From Spirochaetales bacterium (lineage in GTDB: Bacteria; Spirochaetota; Spirochaetia; SZUA-6; DRHE01), in the NCBI GenBank assembly GCA_016930895.1, contig JAFGFV010000177.1, positions 1-14,537 of the forward strand: a stretch of 14,537 nt of DNA, in the 5' to 3' direction. Position numbers and translations under genes: made by a program. The notes beneath the pieces are model-generated. The model was not told the origin of the DNA and made no database searches. It saw nothing but the letters and a program-made list of their open reading frames with translations. This document shows positions 7,459 to 14,537 of this stretch, piece after piece. Within the stretch, counting starts at the first letter, position 1. The number at the start of each line of letters is the position of its first letter.

Positions 7459-7488
7459 ATAGTAGGGTCAGGGAGGGCAGAAAGGCAA
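7459..7488 (-). promoter_or_regulatory. Possible weak promoter of the GntR regulator
   Basis: On the minus strand TTGCCT (7488-7483) and TACTAT (7464-7459) are 18 bases apart. The -10 is 9 bases from the ATG at 7449, implying an almost leaderless mRNA. I see no TTGTATAC palindrome here, so direct autorepression at this site is not supported. Confidence 0.25.
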
Positions 7489-7577
7489 GTGCCGGGGCGA
7501 CGCGGTCGCCTTCTGCGCTTCGGGCCCGACCCGCCCCGGGATCCGGGAGTTGGTGTAACACCCGCGGACTGGCGTGA

Positions 7578-7608
7578 TTGACCCAGACCGGCTCGTATTG
7601 TATACTAA
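7578..7608 (+). promoter_or_regulatory. Promoter of the UroD-like operon with overlapping GntR-type operator
   Basis: TTGACC (7578-7583) and TATACT (7601-7606) are 17 bases apart, an excellent sigma-70 promoter. The near-palindrome TTGTATACTAA (7598-7608) overlaps the -10 and matches nine of ten bases of the TTGTATACAA box at the dctP promoter, in the same position relative to the -10. Transcription should start near 7613, leaving a leader of about 44 bases before the GTG at 7657. Confidence 0.72.
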
Positions 7609-7656
7609 ACAGCGATTTTGTTGAACATTGGACAACCTTCAGGTCAGGGGGTATCT

Positions 7657-8712
7657 GTGACATCACGAGAGAGGATCTTGGCGGCGGCAAGGGGACAGCA
7701 GACGGATATCCTGCCGGTGGCCCCCTACATGGGAAACCATGCTGCCCGGGTTGCGGGCATACCACTGGGAGAGTACTATACCAACCCCGTCCGACTGGCG
7801 GAAGCGCAGAGGAGAGCCTGGGAGTTGTATCACCAGGACGTTCTCGTAGTTCAATCTGACAATTACTACATGGCCGAGGCATTCGGATGCCTCACCGAGC
7901 ATTATCCCGACAGCCTCCCCACCATGAAGAAGACCATCATCACCGAGATCAGCGACATCGCGCGCCTGAAGCGACCGGATCCGCGCAGGGACGGGCGGAT
8001 GCCGATGTACCTCGAGGCGATGGAAGTGCTGCGAAGGCAGATGGGCCCGGAAGTCGCTCTGCGCGGCTGCGGAACCGGCCCGTTCGTCATGGCTGGACAC
8101 CTGATGGGCCCCGAGAAACTGATCCTGGAGCTGGCGAACATCGAGTACGGACTGGGAGGCGATCCGCAGGCGCTCCACGCCCTCTTCGAGATCACCCTCG
8201 AGACCCTGATCGAGTTCGTGTCTTTGCAGCTGGAGGCGGGAGCCGACATCGTCCAGTGTGCCGACTCGCTGGCGTCGATCGACGTGATATCCCCCGCGAT
8301 GTACGATAAGTACGTATGGCCCTACGAGAAACGGTTCTTCGAGGAGGTCAACCCTCTGTGCCGTAAGCATGGAGCGGTCAGCCTTTTGCACATCTGCGGC
8401 AACAACACCAAGGTGTTCGGGCGCTTTGCCGAGCTCGGCGCCGACATTGTCGCCATCGATCACAAGGCAGACCTGGCTACGGCCAAGGAGGTGATTGGAG
8501 GGCATTCCTGCCTCATCGGCAATCTCGATCCCACCTCGGTGCTGCTGCAAGGCAACGTGGACGAAGTACAGCGGCAGGCCGAGGCTTGTATCGCCAAGGC
8601 GGCCAGGAACGGCGGTTTCATCTTGGGGTCAGGATGTGAGGTCGCTATAGACACACCGCGTGAGAATATCCAAGTCATGATCCGCACCGCCCGTGCGCAC
8701 TCATATCGGTAG
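7657..8712 (+). CDS. UroD/MtaA-family methyltransferase-like protein, paralogue 1 (complete zinc site)
   Basis: A 351-residue TIM-barrel protein of the uroporphyrinogen decarboxylase superfamily, closest in pattern to the MtaA/MtbA/CmuA branch that transfers methyl groups from a methylated corrinoid protein to a thiol or other acceptor. It begins TSRERILAAARG, a usual start for the family. The zinc motif is complete: His245 and Cys247 in HICGNN, then Cys327 in GSGCEVAIDTPRENI. GTG 7657 is chosen because AGGGGG (7646-7651) precedes it by 5 bases and the protein start matches the family; a TTG at 7618 is open but almost at the predicted transcript start. It is the first gene of the operon. A zinc methyltransferase role is well supported by the motif; donor and acceptor are unknown. 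Haem-pathway UroD activity is unlikely because the UroD N-terminal MRQAGR-type motif is absent. Confidence 0.88.
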   Translation: MTSRERILAAARGQQTDILPVAPYMGNHAARVAGIPLGEYYTNPVRLAEAQRRAWELYHQDVLVVQSDNYYMAEAFGCLTEHYPDSLPTMKKTIITEISDIARLKRPDPRRDGRMPMYLEAMEVLRRQMGPEVALRGCGTGPFVMAGHLMGPEKLILELANIEYGLGGDPQALHALFEITLETLIEFVSLQLEAGADIVQCADSLASIDVISPAMYDKYVWPYEKRFFEEVNPLCRKHGAVSLLHICGNNTKVFGRFAELGADIVAIDHKADLATAKEVIGGHSCLIGNLDPTSVLLQGNVDEVQRQAEACIAKAARNGGFILGSGCEVAIDTPRENIQVMIRTARAHSYR

Positions 8713-8724
8713 GGGAACGGAAGA

Positions 8725-9885
8725 ATGACGCCAAGGGAGAGAGTCCGTACTGCCGTGCGGCATCAGGAACCGGATCGAATTCCGATCGATTTCGGCAGCC
8801 GCTCTTCGGCCTTCGAGGACCAGCCGTATCGAGAGCTCCAGGCTTACCTCAAGCTCAACGAACAAGGCGGGAACTTCCTGCGAGCCCATGCAGTCATGAG
8901 CGAACAAGTCCTGCAGTTCCTGCAGGTCGATACGCGCTGGGTCCGCAGCATTCCGGCTTCCTCGTGGCTGAGTGACGAGGAGGGGCACGTGTACCTCGAT
9001 CGCTGGAACGTGCCTTGGAGGCGCAAGCGCGGCAGTCTGTACTACGAGCTGGAGCCCTCGCCGCTGGTCGCCATGCCGCGGGAGCAGATCGCACGTGTCG
9101 AGTTTACGGAATTGATCACGGACCAGATGCTCGACGAAATGCGAGCTCAAGCGCAAGGCTACCATCGCGACACCGACTATTCGCTGTGGTGCGACGTAGT
9201 GGGAGCCGGGATCTTCGAGAGGGCCTGGTACCTGCGAGGTTTCGAGCAGCTTCTCATGGACATGATGGCCGAAAAGCGATTCGCCCATGGGTTTTTCGAG
9301 AAGATCCTGGAGACGCAGATCGCTGCATACCGCAAACTCCTCGGGAGCATCGGGGACTACATCGAAGGGGTGTTGATCACCGACGACGTTGCCACGCAGG
9401 ACAGTCTCGTGATGTCTCCGGAGACTTATCGCGAGATGCTCAAACCTTATCAGAAGCGCCTGATTGAGAGCATCCAGAGCTACGGCGCCTCGGTGCTTTG
9501 GCATTCCTGCGGAGCCGTGTATCCCCTGATACCCGATTTCATAGACATGGGTGTCCGCATCCTGCACCCGATTCAGACGTCGGCCAAGGGGATGGACCGG
9601 GCACGGCTCAAGCAGGAGTTCGGCCGGGATCTCGTGTTTTGGGGCGGGGGCTGCGACGTCCAGACGGTACTGCAGACGGCAACGAGCGCTGAGGTGGTGG
9701 CGGAGGTGCAGCGGAGCATCTCGCAGTTGGCCCCCGGAGGAGGCTTCGTGTTTACCACGACGCACTGCGTTCAGCCGGACACGCCCCTGGAGAACATCCT
9801 GGCCATGGTCGAGGCATACAAGCGCTTCGGAGATTACCAGCATCTTGGTGATACCCAAGGAGAACAGACGGGGGTCAAGCAGTGA
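8725..9885 (+). CDS. UroD/MtaA-family protein, paralogue 2 (HSC...C retained)
   Basis: A 386-residue member of the same superfamily, somewhat longer than paralogue 1. It starts MTPRERVRTAVRHQEPDRIP, the family's N-terminal pattern. The putative zinc ligands are retained: His260 and Cys262 in WHSCGAV, and Cys348 in THCVQPDTPLENI. An additional cysteine lies in WGGGCD (Cys310), where paralogues 1 and 3 read GNLD and GNVD. The segment VLITDDVATQDSLVMSP (216-232) is the usual family strand leading to the active site. It begins 12 bases after paralogue 1 with AGGGGA 8 bases upstream, and its stop overlaps the start of paralogue 3. It may be a methyltransferase with a different substrate from paralogue 1; that is inferred from sequence divergence alone. 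Confidence 0.88.
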   Translation: MTPRERVRTAVRHQEPDRIPIDFGSRSSAFEDQPYRELQAYLKLNEQGGNFLRAHAVMSEQVLQFLQVDTRWVRSIPASSWLSDEEGHVYLDRWNVPWRRKRGSLYYELEPSPLVAMPREQIARVEFTELITDQMLDEMRAQAQGYHRDTDYSLWCDVVGAGIFERAWYLRGFEQLLMDMMAEKRFAHGFFEKILETQIAAYRKLLGSIGDYIEGVLITDDVATQDSLVMSPETYREMLKPYQKRLIESIQSYGASVLWHSCGAVYPLIPDFIDMGVRILHPIQTSAKGMDRARLKQEFGRDLVFWGGGCDVQTVLQTATSAEVVAEVQRSISQLAPGGGFVFTTTHCVQPDTPLENILAMVEAYKRFGDYQHLGDTQGEQTGVKQ

Positions 9886-10994
9886 ACGACATGACACCGC
9901 GAGAGCGTTTTCTGGCGGCGTTCCGGCACGAGGAGACTGACAGGGTACCGATCTTCGAAGTGCCGAACAATCGGCAGCTGCTCAAGCGTGAGCTGGCACG
10001 AACCGTCGACCGTCCTGACGGGGTCGCCATGGTGCGCTTCTCCAAGGCGGTCGGCCTGGATGCGGCGCTGGTGCTGGAGGGAGGCTATACGGGAGTCATA
10101 GCCGATCACTGGAGGTGGACAGACCCCACGCATTTCGTCGATGAACTAGGAGTCGGCTACTCGGTCCAGGAATCATCCTGGCCTCTGGCGATGCCCGAAA
10201 AGCCCTACATCAAGAACCGGGAGCTCTGGGAGCAACTGCGGCTTCCAGATCCGACCGAACCGTGGCGGCTCGAACAAATCCGGCTGGCGGTGGCGGAGGC
10301 TCATCAGGGCCGGGGCGACGACATAGCCCTGGTCGCAGGAATGCGTAGCGCATTCTCGGTCCTGTACATCAGCATGGGAATCCTCGACATGACGGTCGCC
10401 TTGTACGAGGATCCTGATCTCATCCTCGAGATGTCGGAAAAACTGTGCGAGTTCTGGACCCGCTCCTCGGTCCTGGCGGCCGAGTCAGGGATCGACGCAG
10501 TGTTCATAGCCAACGACATGGGCATGAATGAGCAGACCCTGATCAGCCCTGAGGCTCTGCGCTCCTTCTTTCTCCCTCAGCTCGCGAAACAGGTGCTCGC
10601 GACCAAGGAGGCCGGCGTCAAAGTGATCCTGCACAGCTGTGGAAACGTGCGAGCGATTCTAGACGACCTGGTTGCGGGAGGCATCGACTGTCTCAACAAC
10701 ATGCAGAGCGCAGCGGGGATGGATATTTGCGAGATCAAGGAAAGCTACGGCGACCGACTGACTCTCATGGGCAACGTCGACGCTACCCGAATCATGACTT
10801 CCGATAATCCCGACGTCATAGAGCAGGCGGTCATCGAGACAATCCGGACAGCCTCACCCGGCGGAGGGCACATTCTGGCCACGGATCATTCGTTTCACGA
10901 GGGGATTCCCCTGAAGAACGTGGATACCTTTCTTGCCGCCTGCAAGAAGTGGGGATCCTATCCCCTGCGGCTTCCTACCCCTCGATCCACTTGA
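9882..10994 (+). CDS. UroD/MtaA-family protein, paralogue 3 (last zinc Cys replaced by Ser)
   Basis: A 370-residue UroD-superfamily protein. It contains MTPRERFLAAFRHEETDRVP near the N-terminus, ANDMGMNEQTLISPEALR (210-227), and HSCGNV with His251 and Cys253. The position of the third ligand reads TDHSFHEGIPLKN, so the cysteine is replaced by Ser337; neighbouring His336 or His339 could substitute or the zinc may be lost. GTG 9882 overlaps the preceding stop as GTGA, implying translational coupling, with GGGGG 7 bases upstream. ATG 9891 is an alternative that begins at the family consensus but is badly spaced from that site. Its function is likely related to paralogues 1 and 2, but zinc-dependent chemistry is doubtful. 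Confidence 0.87.
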   Translation: MNDMTPRERFLAAFRHEETDRVPIFEVPNNRQLLKRELARTVDRPDGVAMVRFSKAVGLDAALVLEGGYTGVIADHWRWTDPTHFVDELGVGYSVQESSWPLAMPEKPYIKNRELWEQLRLPDPTEPWRLEQIRLAVAEAHQGRGDDIALVAGMRSAFSVLYISMGILDMTVALYEDPDLILEMSEKLCEFWTRSSVLAAESGIDAVFIANDMGMNEQTLISPEALRSFFLPQLAKQVLATKEAGVKVILHSCGNVRAILDDLVAGGIDCLNNMQSAAGMDICEIKESYGDRLTLMGNVDATRIMTSDNPDVIEQAVIETIRTASPGGGHILATDHSFHEGIPLKNVDTFLAACKKWGSYPLRLPTPRST

Positions 10995-11023
10995 GAGAAT
11001 CTCCGTTACCCTTGCCTCGCTCC

Positions 11024-11052
11024 TCGACAGCCGCTACCGGCGGCGGTATAGT
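11024..11052 (+). promoter_or_regulatory. Internal sigma-70 promoter before paralogue 4
   Basis: TCGACA (11024-11029) and TATAGT (11047-11052) are 17 bases apart; each matches consensus at five of six positions. It lies in the 79-base gap after paralogue 3, and transcription would begin near 11059, just before the Shine-Dalgarno GAAGAGG (11061-11067). No TTGTATAC operator is present, so paralogue 4 may also be expressed independently of the GntR protein. Confidence 0.6.
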
Positions 11053-11073
11053 GGAGCACGGAAGAGGTATGCG

Positions 11074-12072
11074 ATGAATCCCAAGGAAAACCTGTACGCA
11101 GCGATCTTTCACCAGGGCCCCGAATGGGTGCCGTGCCCCATGGTGGATGGATCCTGGCGGGTCGTGCTGCACGATCTGCTCGAGCGCCCGGAGCAGCAGG
11201 CCGGGTACGACGACTGGGGGGTGCACTGGGACCTCAAGATCGAGTCCGAGGGCGGGAGCTATCCCGATGAGCATCCCATCAGCGACCCCGAACAGATCAA
11301 GGACCTGGTTCTGCCCGACGTGGAGCGACGGGACCTGCTCGATCCCGCGATCAGGGGCCTGCAAGCCATCGACAGGTCGCAGGCGCTGGTGTTCGCCGAC
11401 AACGGCTGGGGCCTCTTCGAACGAGCGTGGCTTCTCGCAGGTATGGAGAACCTGATGGTCTGGATGCTCGAGGAGCCGGAGGCCGTGGACATGCTGATGG
11501 ACAGGATCCTGCAGGTCAAGCTGCGCGTCACCGAACGCTTCATCGAGGAGATCGAGGTGGACGGCATCATGTACGGAGACGACTGGGGCGGGGAAACCAG
11601 CGTCATGATGGGTCCCGAGCTGTGGCGGAGGTTCGTCAAACCGCGCCAGAAGAAGCTCTACGACGCCTGCAAGAGCAGGAAGGTGATCGTCCGGCAGCAC
11701 TCCGACGGCCATACCGAGGAGCTGTTCGAGGACCTGGCGGAGATCGGTCTCGATGTTCTCAATCCCCTCCAGCCAGAGTGCAACGACGTGGAGAAGGCCA
11801 GGCAGATGGTCGGAAAGAGACTGGCGTTTCACGGGGCGGTGGGCTCACGGCTTCTGGACAAGGGAAGACCGGCGGAGATCCGAGAGAACGTGAAGCTGCG
11901 GATCCAGCAGTTGGCAACCCGGGAGGGCGGGTACATCGTCGCCCCCGCTCACGCCTTCGCCTACCCCAGGGAGAACGTGCGGGCATTCCGGGAGGCGGCC
12001 ATCGAGTACGGTAGAATCCCGAAGCAGTGGTGCAGGGAGTTCGACGTAGAGAAGACCGACGTGGAGGTGTGA
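11074..12072 (+). CDS. UroD-family protein, paralogue 4 (zinc ligands lost)
   Basis: A 332-residue, more divergent UroD-superfamily protein. The N-terminus MNPKENLYAAIFHQGPEWVP is a degenerate version of the family start. DGIMYGDDWGGETSVMMGPELWR (163-185, running into the helix) matches the conserved acidic strand. At the zinc site it reads HSDG (His209, Asp211), so the cysteine is an aspartate, and the C-terminal ligand region reads APAHAFAYPRENV with no cysteine. Proteins with HSDG occur in UroD-superfamily branches not known to be zinc methyltransferases. ATG 11074 is chosen for GAAGAGG 6 bases upstream; a longer open extension to 10933 overlaps paralogue 3 and has no homology. It has its own promoter. 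The fold is confident; a different reaction or a non-catalytic role is inferred. Confidence 0.86.
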   Translation: MNPKENLYAAIFHQGPEWVPCPMVDGSWRVVLHDLLERPEQQAGYDDWGVHWDLKIESEGGSYPDEHPISDPEQIKDLVLPDVERRDLLDPAIRGLQAIDRSQALVFADNGWGLFERAWLLAGMENLMVWMLEEPEAVDMLMDRILQVKLRVTERFIEEIEVDGIMYGDDWGGETSVMMGPELWRRFVKPRQKKLYDACKSRKVIVRQHSDGHTEELFEDLAEIGLDVLNPLQPECNDVEKARQMVGKRLAFHGAVGSRLLDKGRPAEIRENVKLRIQQLATREGGYIVAPAHAFAYPRENVRAFREAAIEYGRIPKQWCREFDVEKTDVEV

Positions 12073-12138
12073 GAGTGCCGGTCGCGGACCGCGGATCGCC
12101 TCCGCGCCGACGACCCCAAGTACGCGGGGACCAAAGGT

Positions 12139-12168
12139 TTGAAACGGCGCCTGTTCTTCTATTAGAAT
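12139..12168 (+). promoter_or_regulatory. Probable promoter of the exported protein-VWA pair
   Basis: TTGAAA (12139-12144) and TAGAAT (12163-12168) are 18 bases apart; each matches consensus at five of six positions. It sits in the otherwise non-coding 174-base gap after paralogue 4. The transcript leader is GC-rich and contains the self-complementary run CCCCCGGGGG (12183-12192). I saw no convincing terminator for the upstream operon in this gap. Confidence 0.55.
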
Positions 12169-12246
12169 TCAGGTCTGAGGCTCCCCCGGGGGTTCAGCCC
12201 GGCGGGGCGCCCGTGCCGGCGTGAGACTTGCCTCCAGGAGGTCCCC

Positions 12247-12969
12247 GTGAGAGTCGTGAAAGCTCCAGCGTACCTGTGCGCCCTGATCCTGTTCCTGCTC
12301 GCGCACTCGGCTGCGGCGGACCTGCCGGCAGGGAGCCCTGGGGCCGGGGCCGGTGGGGCCCTGGCGATCATCGAGGAGGAGGTCCGCAAGAGCCCGCCTC
12401 CCCTGGAAGCTCGAAGAGGGATCCCGGGTATGACCACCTTCTCGCTCGTTCTCGCCGCCGGCAGCGTGGGCGGCGGGCTCTGGGCCGTCTATCCGGGCGA
12501 CGAGGACTCGGAATCCGGGGAATCCTCCGACGACTATTGGCTCCGAGGACTGGTCTGGGGGAGCCTGCAGGGCTTTCTGGTCAACCCGTACGTGGGCCTC
12601 GGCATGTCGGTGCTGCTGTACCCGCTGCCCGACCTGAGGGCCGAGTACGGCAGCCTGCTGGACGTGAGCGGCCCGGCCCGGGAGGAACGGGCCTACCTGA
12701 TTCTCCGCCGGCGGGCGGAGCAGGCCCGAAAGCGCCGGGTGGCCGACGCGTTGCTGAGCCTGGGCGCCACCGCCCTGCCCGCCGGCACCTACGCCCTCGG
12801 CAGTGCCTTCGTCGACCAGCGCCCCCAGGACAGGGATTTCGGTGTCGGCTATCTGTCGGGGATCCTCCTCGGATCTCTCCCCTGGGTCCTGTTGCGGCTG
12901 GCGGTGCGGAGTCCCGAGGAGCGGACCCTTGCCTCCGTGGAAGCACAGCGAGGCGGAGGTCTGCCGTGA
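12247..12969 (+). CDS. Exported or membrane protein of unknown function
   Basis: I do not recognise a family. The 240-residue product begins with a signal peptide (hydrophobic 8-19, then AHSAAADLP, a likely cleavage after residue 24). A Gly/Ala-rich linker follows, then several hydrophobic stretches at about 62-82, 99-127, 166-188 and 198-220, separated by an acidic loop (DEDSESGESSDD, 85-96) and a basic amphipathic stretch rich in Arg and Glu (145-165). It is probably an inner-membrane or envelope protein with three to four helices. The GTG start follows a perfect AGGAGG (12236-12241) at 5 bases. Its stop overlaps the start of the VWA gene as GTGA, so the two are translationally coupled and probably act together. 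Confidence 0.78.
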   Translation: MRVVKAPAYLCALILFLLAHSAAADLPAGSPGAGAGGALAIIEEEVRKSPPPLEARRGIPGMTTFSLVLAAGSVGGGLWAVYPGDEDSESGESSDDYWLRGLVWGSLQGFLVNPYVGLGMSVLLYPLPDLRAEYGSLLDVSGPAREERAYLILRRRAEQARKRRVADALLSLGATALPAGTYALGSAFVDQRPQDRDFGVGYLSGILLGSLPWVLLRLAVRSPEERTLASVEAQRGGGLP

Positions 12970-14537
12970 AACGCGCCTTGCTGCTGGCTCTCGCGTTCTG
13001 CCTTCCTCTTTCCGCCTGGTCCGGCGGCGCTCAGGAGGAGGCCGCCCAGGCCCGCTCGGAGTACCTGGCCGAGCGCGGGATGATCATCCCGGTGCACGAG
13101 GTGCGGATCGACGAGTTCATCGGGGCGGAGGACTACGCGTACCCGGACCCGGAGGGGGAGTTCGGCGTGTACCTCTACACCGGCCACCGGCAGGTGTCCG
13201 CAAAGGGACAGAGCGAGGTCCTGGTGGTGGGGGTGCAGGGGCGCCGGTACCGCTTCGAGGACCTGCCGACCATGAACCTGGTCGCGGTGGTGGACACCAG
13301 TGGCTCCATGGGGGAACCGGACAAGCTGGACTGGGTGAAGGAGTCGCTGCTGGTCCTCCTGGACACCTTGCGCGACAAGGACTACCTGTCGCTGGTCCTC
13401 TTCGGCGGCGAGCCGCAGGTGCTGCTGCCTTCCGCCCGCCTCGGCGAGGGCACCCTGCGCGCCCGCCTGCGCGATGAGGTGCGAGGCCTCACCGCGGTGG
13501 GGGACTCGGACATCGTGGACGCCCTGGCCGCGGGGTTCCGGGAGGCGGCCGTGCACTTCCAGCCGGGAGGATCCAACCGCGTGCTGCTCCTCACCGACGG
13601 CTGGGGCCGGACCAGGGGCATCACGAAGCTGATCAAAGCCAATCGCAAGCGGGGCATCGAGGTTTCGGTGATCGGCTACGGGGAGAACTTTGACACCAAT
13701 TTCGCCCGCGAGATCTTCGAGGTGAGCGGCGGCGGAAGCCGCTTTGTCTCCGATCGGGAACGGATGGAGGAGATCTTCGGCTCGGGGCTGGCGCGGACGG
13801 CGGTGCCGTTGGCGCGCAACATCCGGATCGAGGTCATCGTGGAAGGGGCCCAGGCCGCCGGAGCCTGGGGGTTGGAGCCTTCGGTGACCAGCTTCTGGGA
13901 CGAGGAGGAGCGGCGCTACGGGTCACGGATGAGCTTCACCGTGCCGGTCATCCACAGCGGGGACTACGAGACCGCCGTGGCGATGCTCCAGCTGCCCCCT
14001 GCCGAGGTTATTGGGCCGCGGCGGCTGCTGACCGTCCACACCCTCTACACGGACCTGGGCGGTGAGGAGCGCGAGCTGGAGGCCCAGGAGCTGGTAGTGG
14101 AGGTCGTGCCTGCCGAGCTCCCCGTGGCCGGCTTCTCCGACGCCCGGGTGCTCAAGGCGGGAACCATGCTGCGCTACGCCCAGGAGCTCCGGCGAATCAG
14201 CGGCATGTACCACGGAGAGCCGTACTACGGGGCTGCTTACTACGGTGGGGCCTACGACGAAGACACGCAGGTCTACCGGGCCTTCTTCCATTCCTACCGG
14301 ATGAAAAAGGAGCTGAAGAACGCGGCCACCCGCCTGGGGGACGACAGCTTTGCCGATCAGATCGGGGTGCTGGAGAGCTACATGCGGATCACCGGTAGGG
14401 AGATCGGCTTCAAGGAGACGATCGTCGAGCAGATCATCGCCGACAACGAGCTGCGGCCGCCGGTGCCGGAGCGCCCCCTCGAGGAGCACCTGGAGTACCT
14501 GTTTCGGGAGCTGGCCCTGGATCTGGAGAAGAAGCCC
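12966..14537 (+). CDS. Secreted von Willebrand factor A domain protein (3' end cut by window edge)
   Basis: Open from GTG 12966 to the last base (524 codons, no stop), so the C-terminus is missing. A signal peptide is evident (MKRALLLALAFCLPLSAWSGG, then AQEEA). A VWA domain spans about 103-275, with a complete metal-ion-dependent adhesion site: Asp110, Ser112 and Ser114 in DTSGSMG, Thr176 in GLTAVGD and Asp211 in LLTDGWG. Such domains bind a protein partner or peptide through a divalent cation. The region after 280 resembles a beta-sandwich, then a Tyr/Gly-rich stretch (415-429, YHGEPYYGAAYYGGA) and a helical, charged C-terminal part. The start overlaps the preceding stop and has GGAGG 6 bases upstream. 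It is likely periplasmic or surface-exposed and partnered with the membrane protein before it. The domain call is firm; the role is unknown. Confidence 0.88.
   Translation, partial: MKRALLLALAFCLPLSAWSGGAQEEAAQARSEYLAERGMIIPVHEVRIDEFIGAEDYAYPDPEGEFGVYLYTGHRQVSAKGQSEVLVVGVQGRRYRFEDLPTMNLVAVVDTSGSMGEPDKLDWVKESLLVLLDTLRDKDYLSLVLFGGEPQVLLPSARLGEGTLRARLRDEVRGLTAVGDSDIVDALAAGFREAAVHFQPGGSNRVLLLTDGWGRTRGITKLIKANRKRGIEVSVIGYGENFDTNFAREIFEVSGGGSRFVSDRERMEEIFGSGLARTAVPLARNIRIEVIVEGAQAAGAWGLEPSVTSFWDEEERRYGSRMSFTVPVIHSGDYETAVAMLQLPPAEVIGPRRLLTVHTLYTDLGGEERELEAQELVVEVVPAELPVAGFSDARVLKAGTMLRYAQELRRISGMYHGEPYYGAAYYGGAYDEDTQVYRAFFHSYRMKKELKNAATRLGDDSFADQIGVLESYMRITGREIGFKETIVEQIIADNELRPPVPERPLEEHLEYLFRELALDLEKKP

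Noticed and set aside
7657..8712. True uroporphyrinogen decarboxylase (HemE) of haem synthesis
   Set aside because: The N-terminal substrate motif of HemE is absent, while HxC...C zinc ligands typical of the methyltransferase branch are present; the genomic context is catabolic and not tetrapyrrole synthesis.
8701..9897. Minus-strand open frame of 398 codons opposite paralogue 2
   Set aside because: Antisense to a UroD-family gene with intact motifs; the His/Leu/Arg-rich translation resembles no protein family.
12091..12105. GCGGA-TCGCC-TCCGC hairpin after paralogue 4 as a terminator
   Set aside because: Short stem with no T-tract following; not enough to call a terminator.

Overview
This is a GC-rich bacterial window with ordinary protein-coding density and no rRNA, tRNA, CRISPR array, insertion sequence or phage gene that I can recognise. 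The gene content (a TRAP carboxylate transporter, a cluster of uroporphyrinogen-decarboxylase-like methyltransferase-family proteins, a class III aminotransferase) fits a heterotrophic, probably anaerobic bacterium. The end of the solute-binding protein's signal peptide (Ala-rich, then EGASEEP, without a lipobox) resembles binding proteins I associate with Spirochaetota. That is a weak hint, and the phylum is not established by this sequence.

Layout. (1) Positions 1-2126: an amidohydrolase-2 family enzyme on the minus strand, cut by the left edge, lies divergent from a plus-strand pair encoding a BPHL-like alpha/beta hydrolase and a short one-domain asparaginase. (2) 2127-3767: a class III PLP aminotransferase with a leader hairpin, closed by a strong hairpin that can terminate transcription from both sides. 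(3) 3794-7449, minus strand: a GntR/FCD regulator followed by dctP-dctQ-dctM, a complete TRAP transporter. (4) 7657-12072, plus strand: four consecutive, divergent UroD/MtaA-family proteins, the first three probably in one operon and the fourth also with its own promoter. (5) 12247 to the right edge: an exported membrane protein of unknown function, overlapping a secreted von Willebrand factor A (VWA) protein that runs off the window.

How the parts may work together. The GntR gene sits between the transporter and the UroD-like cluster. The dctP promoter (minus strand) and the UroD-like operon promoter (plus strand) each carry a near-identical palindromic box, TTGTATACAA and TTGTATACTA, lying on the -10 element. 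I infer that the FCD-type GntR protein represses both units and is released by an imported organic acid. The DctPQM system would take up that compound and the UroD-like proteins would process it, probably by corrinoid-dependent methyl transfer for those that keep the zinc ligands. The four paralogues show a graded loss of the His-x-Cys...Cys zinc site, from complete in the first to absent in the fourth. No corrinoid-binding protein, corrinoid reductive activase or coenzyme partner is in the window, so the substrate and the chemistry remain unknown. This regulated transporter plus four-paralogue unit is the best candidate here for an undescribed catabolic system.
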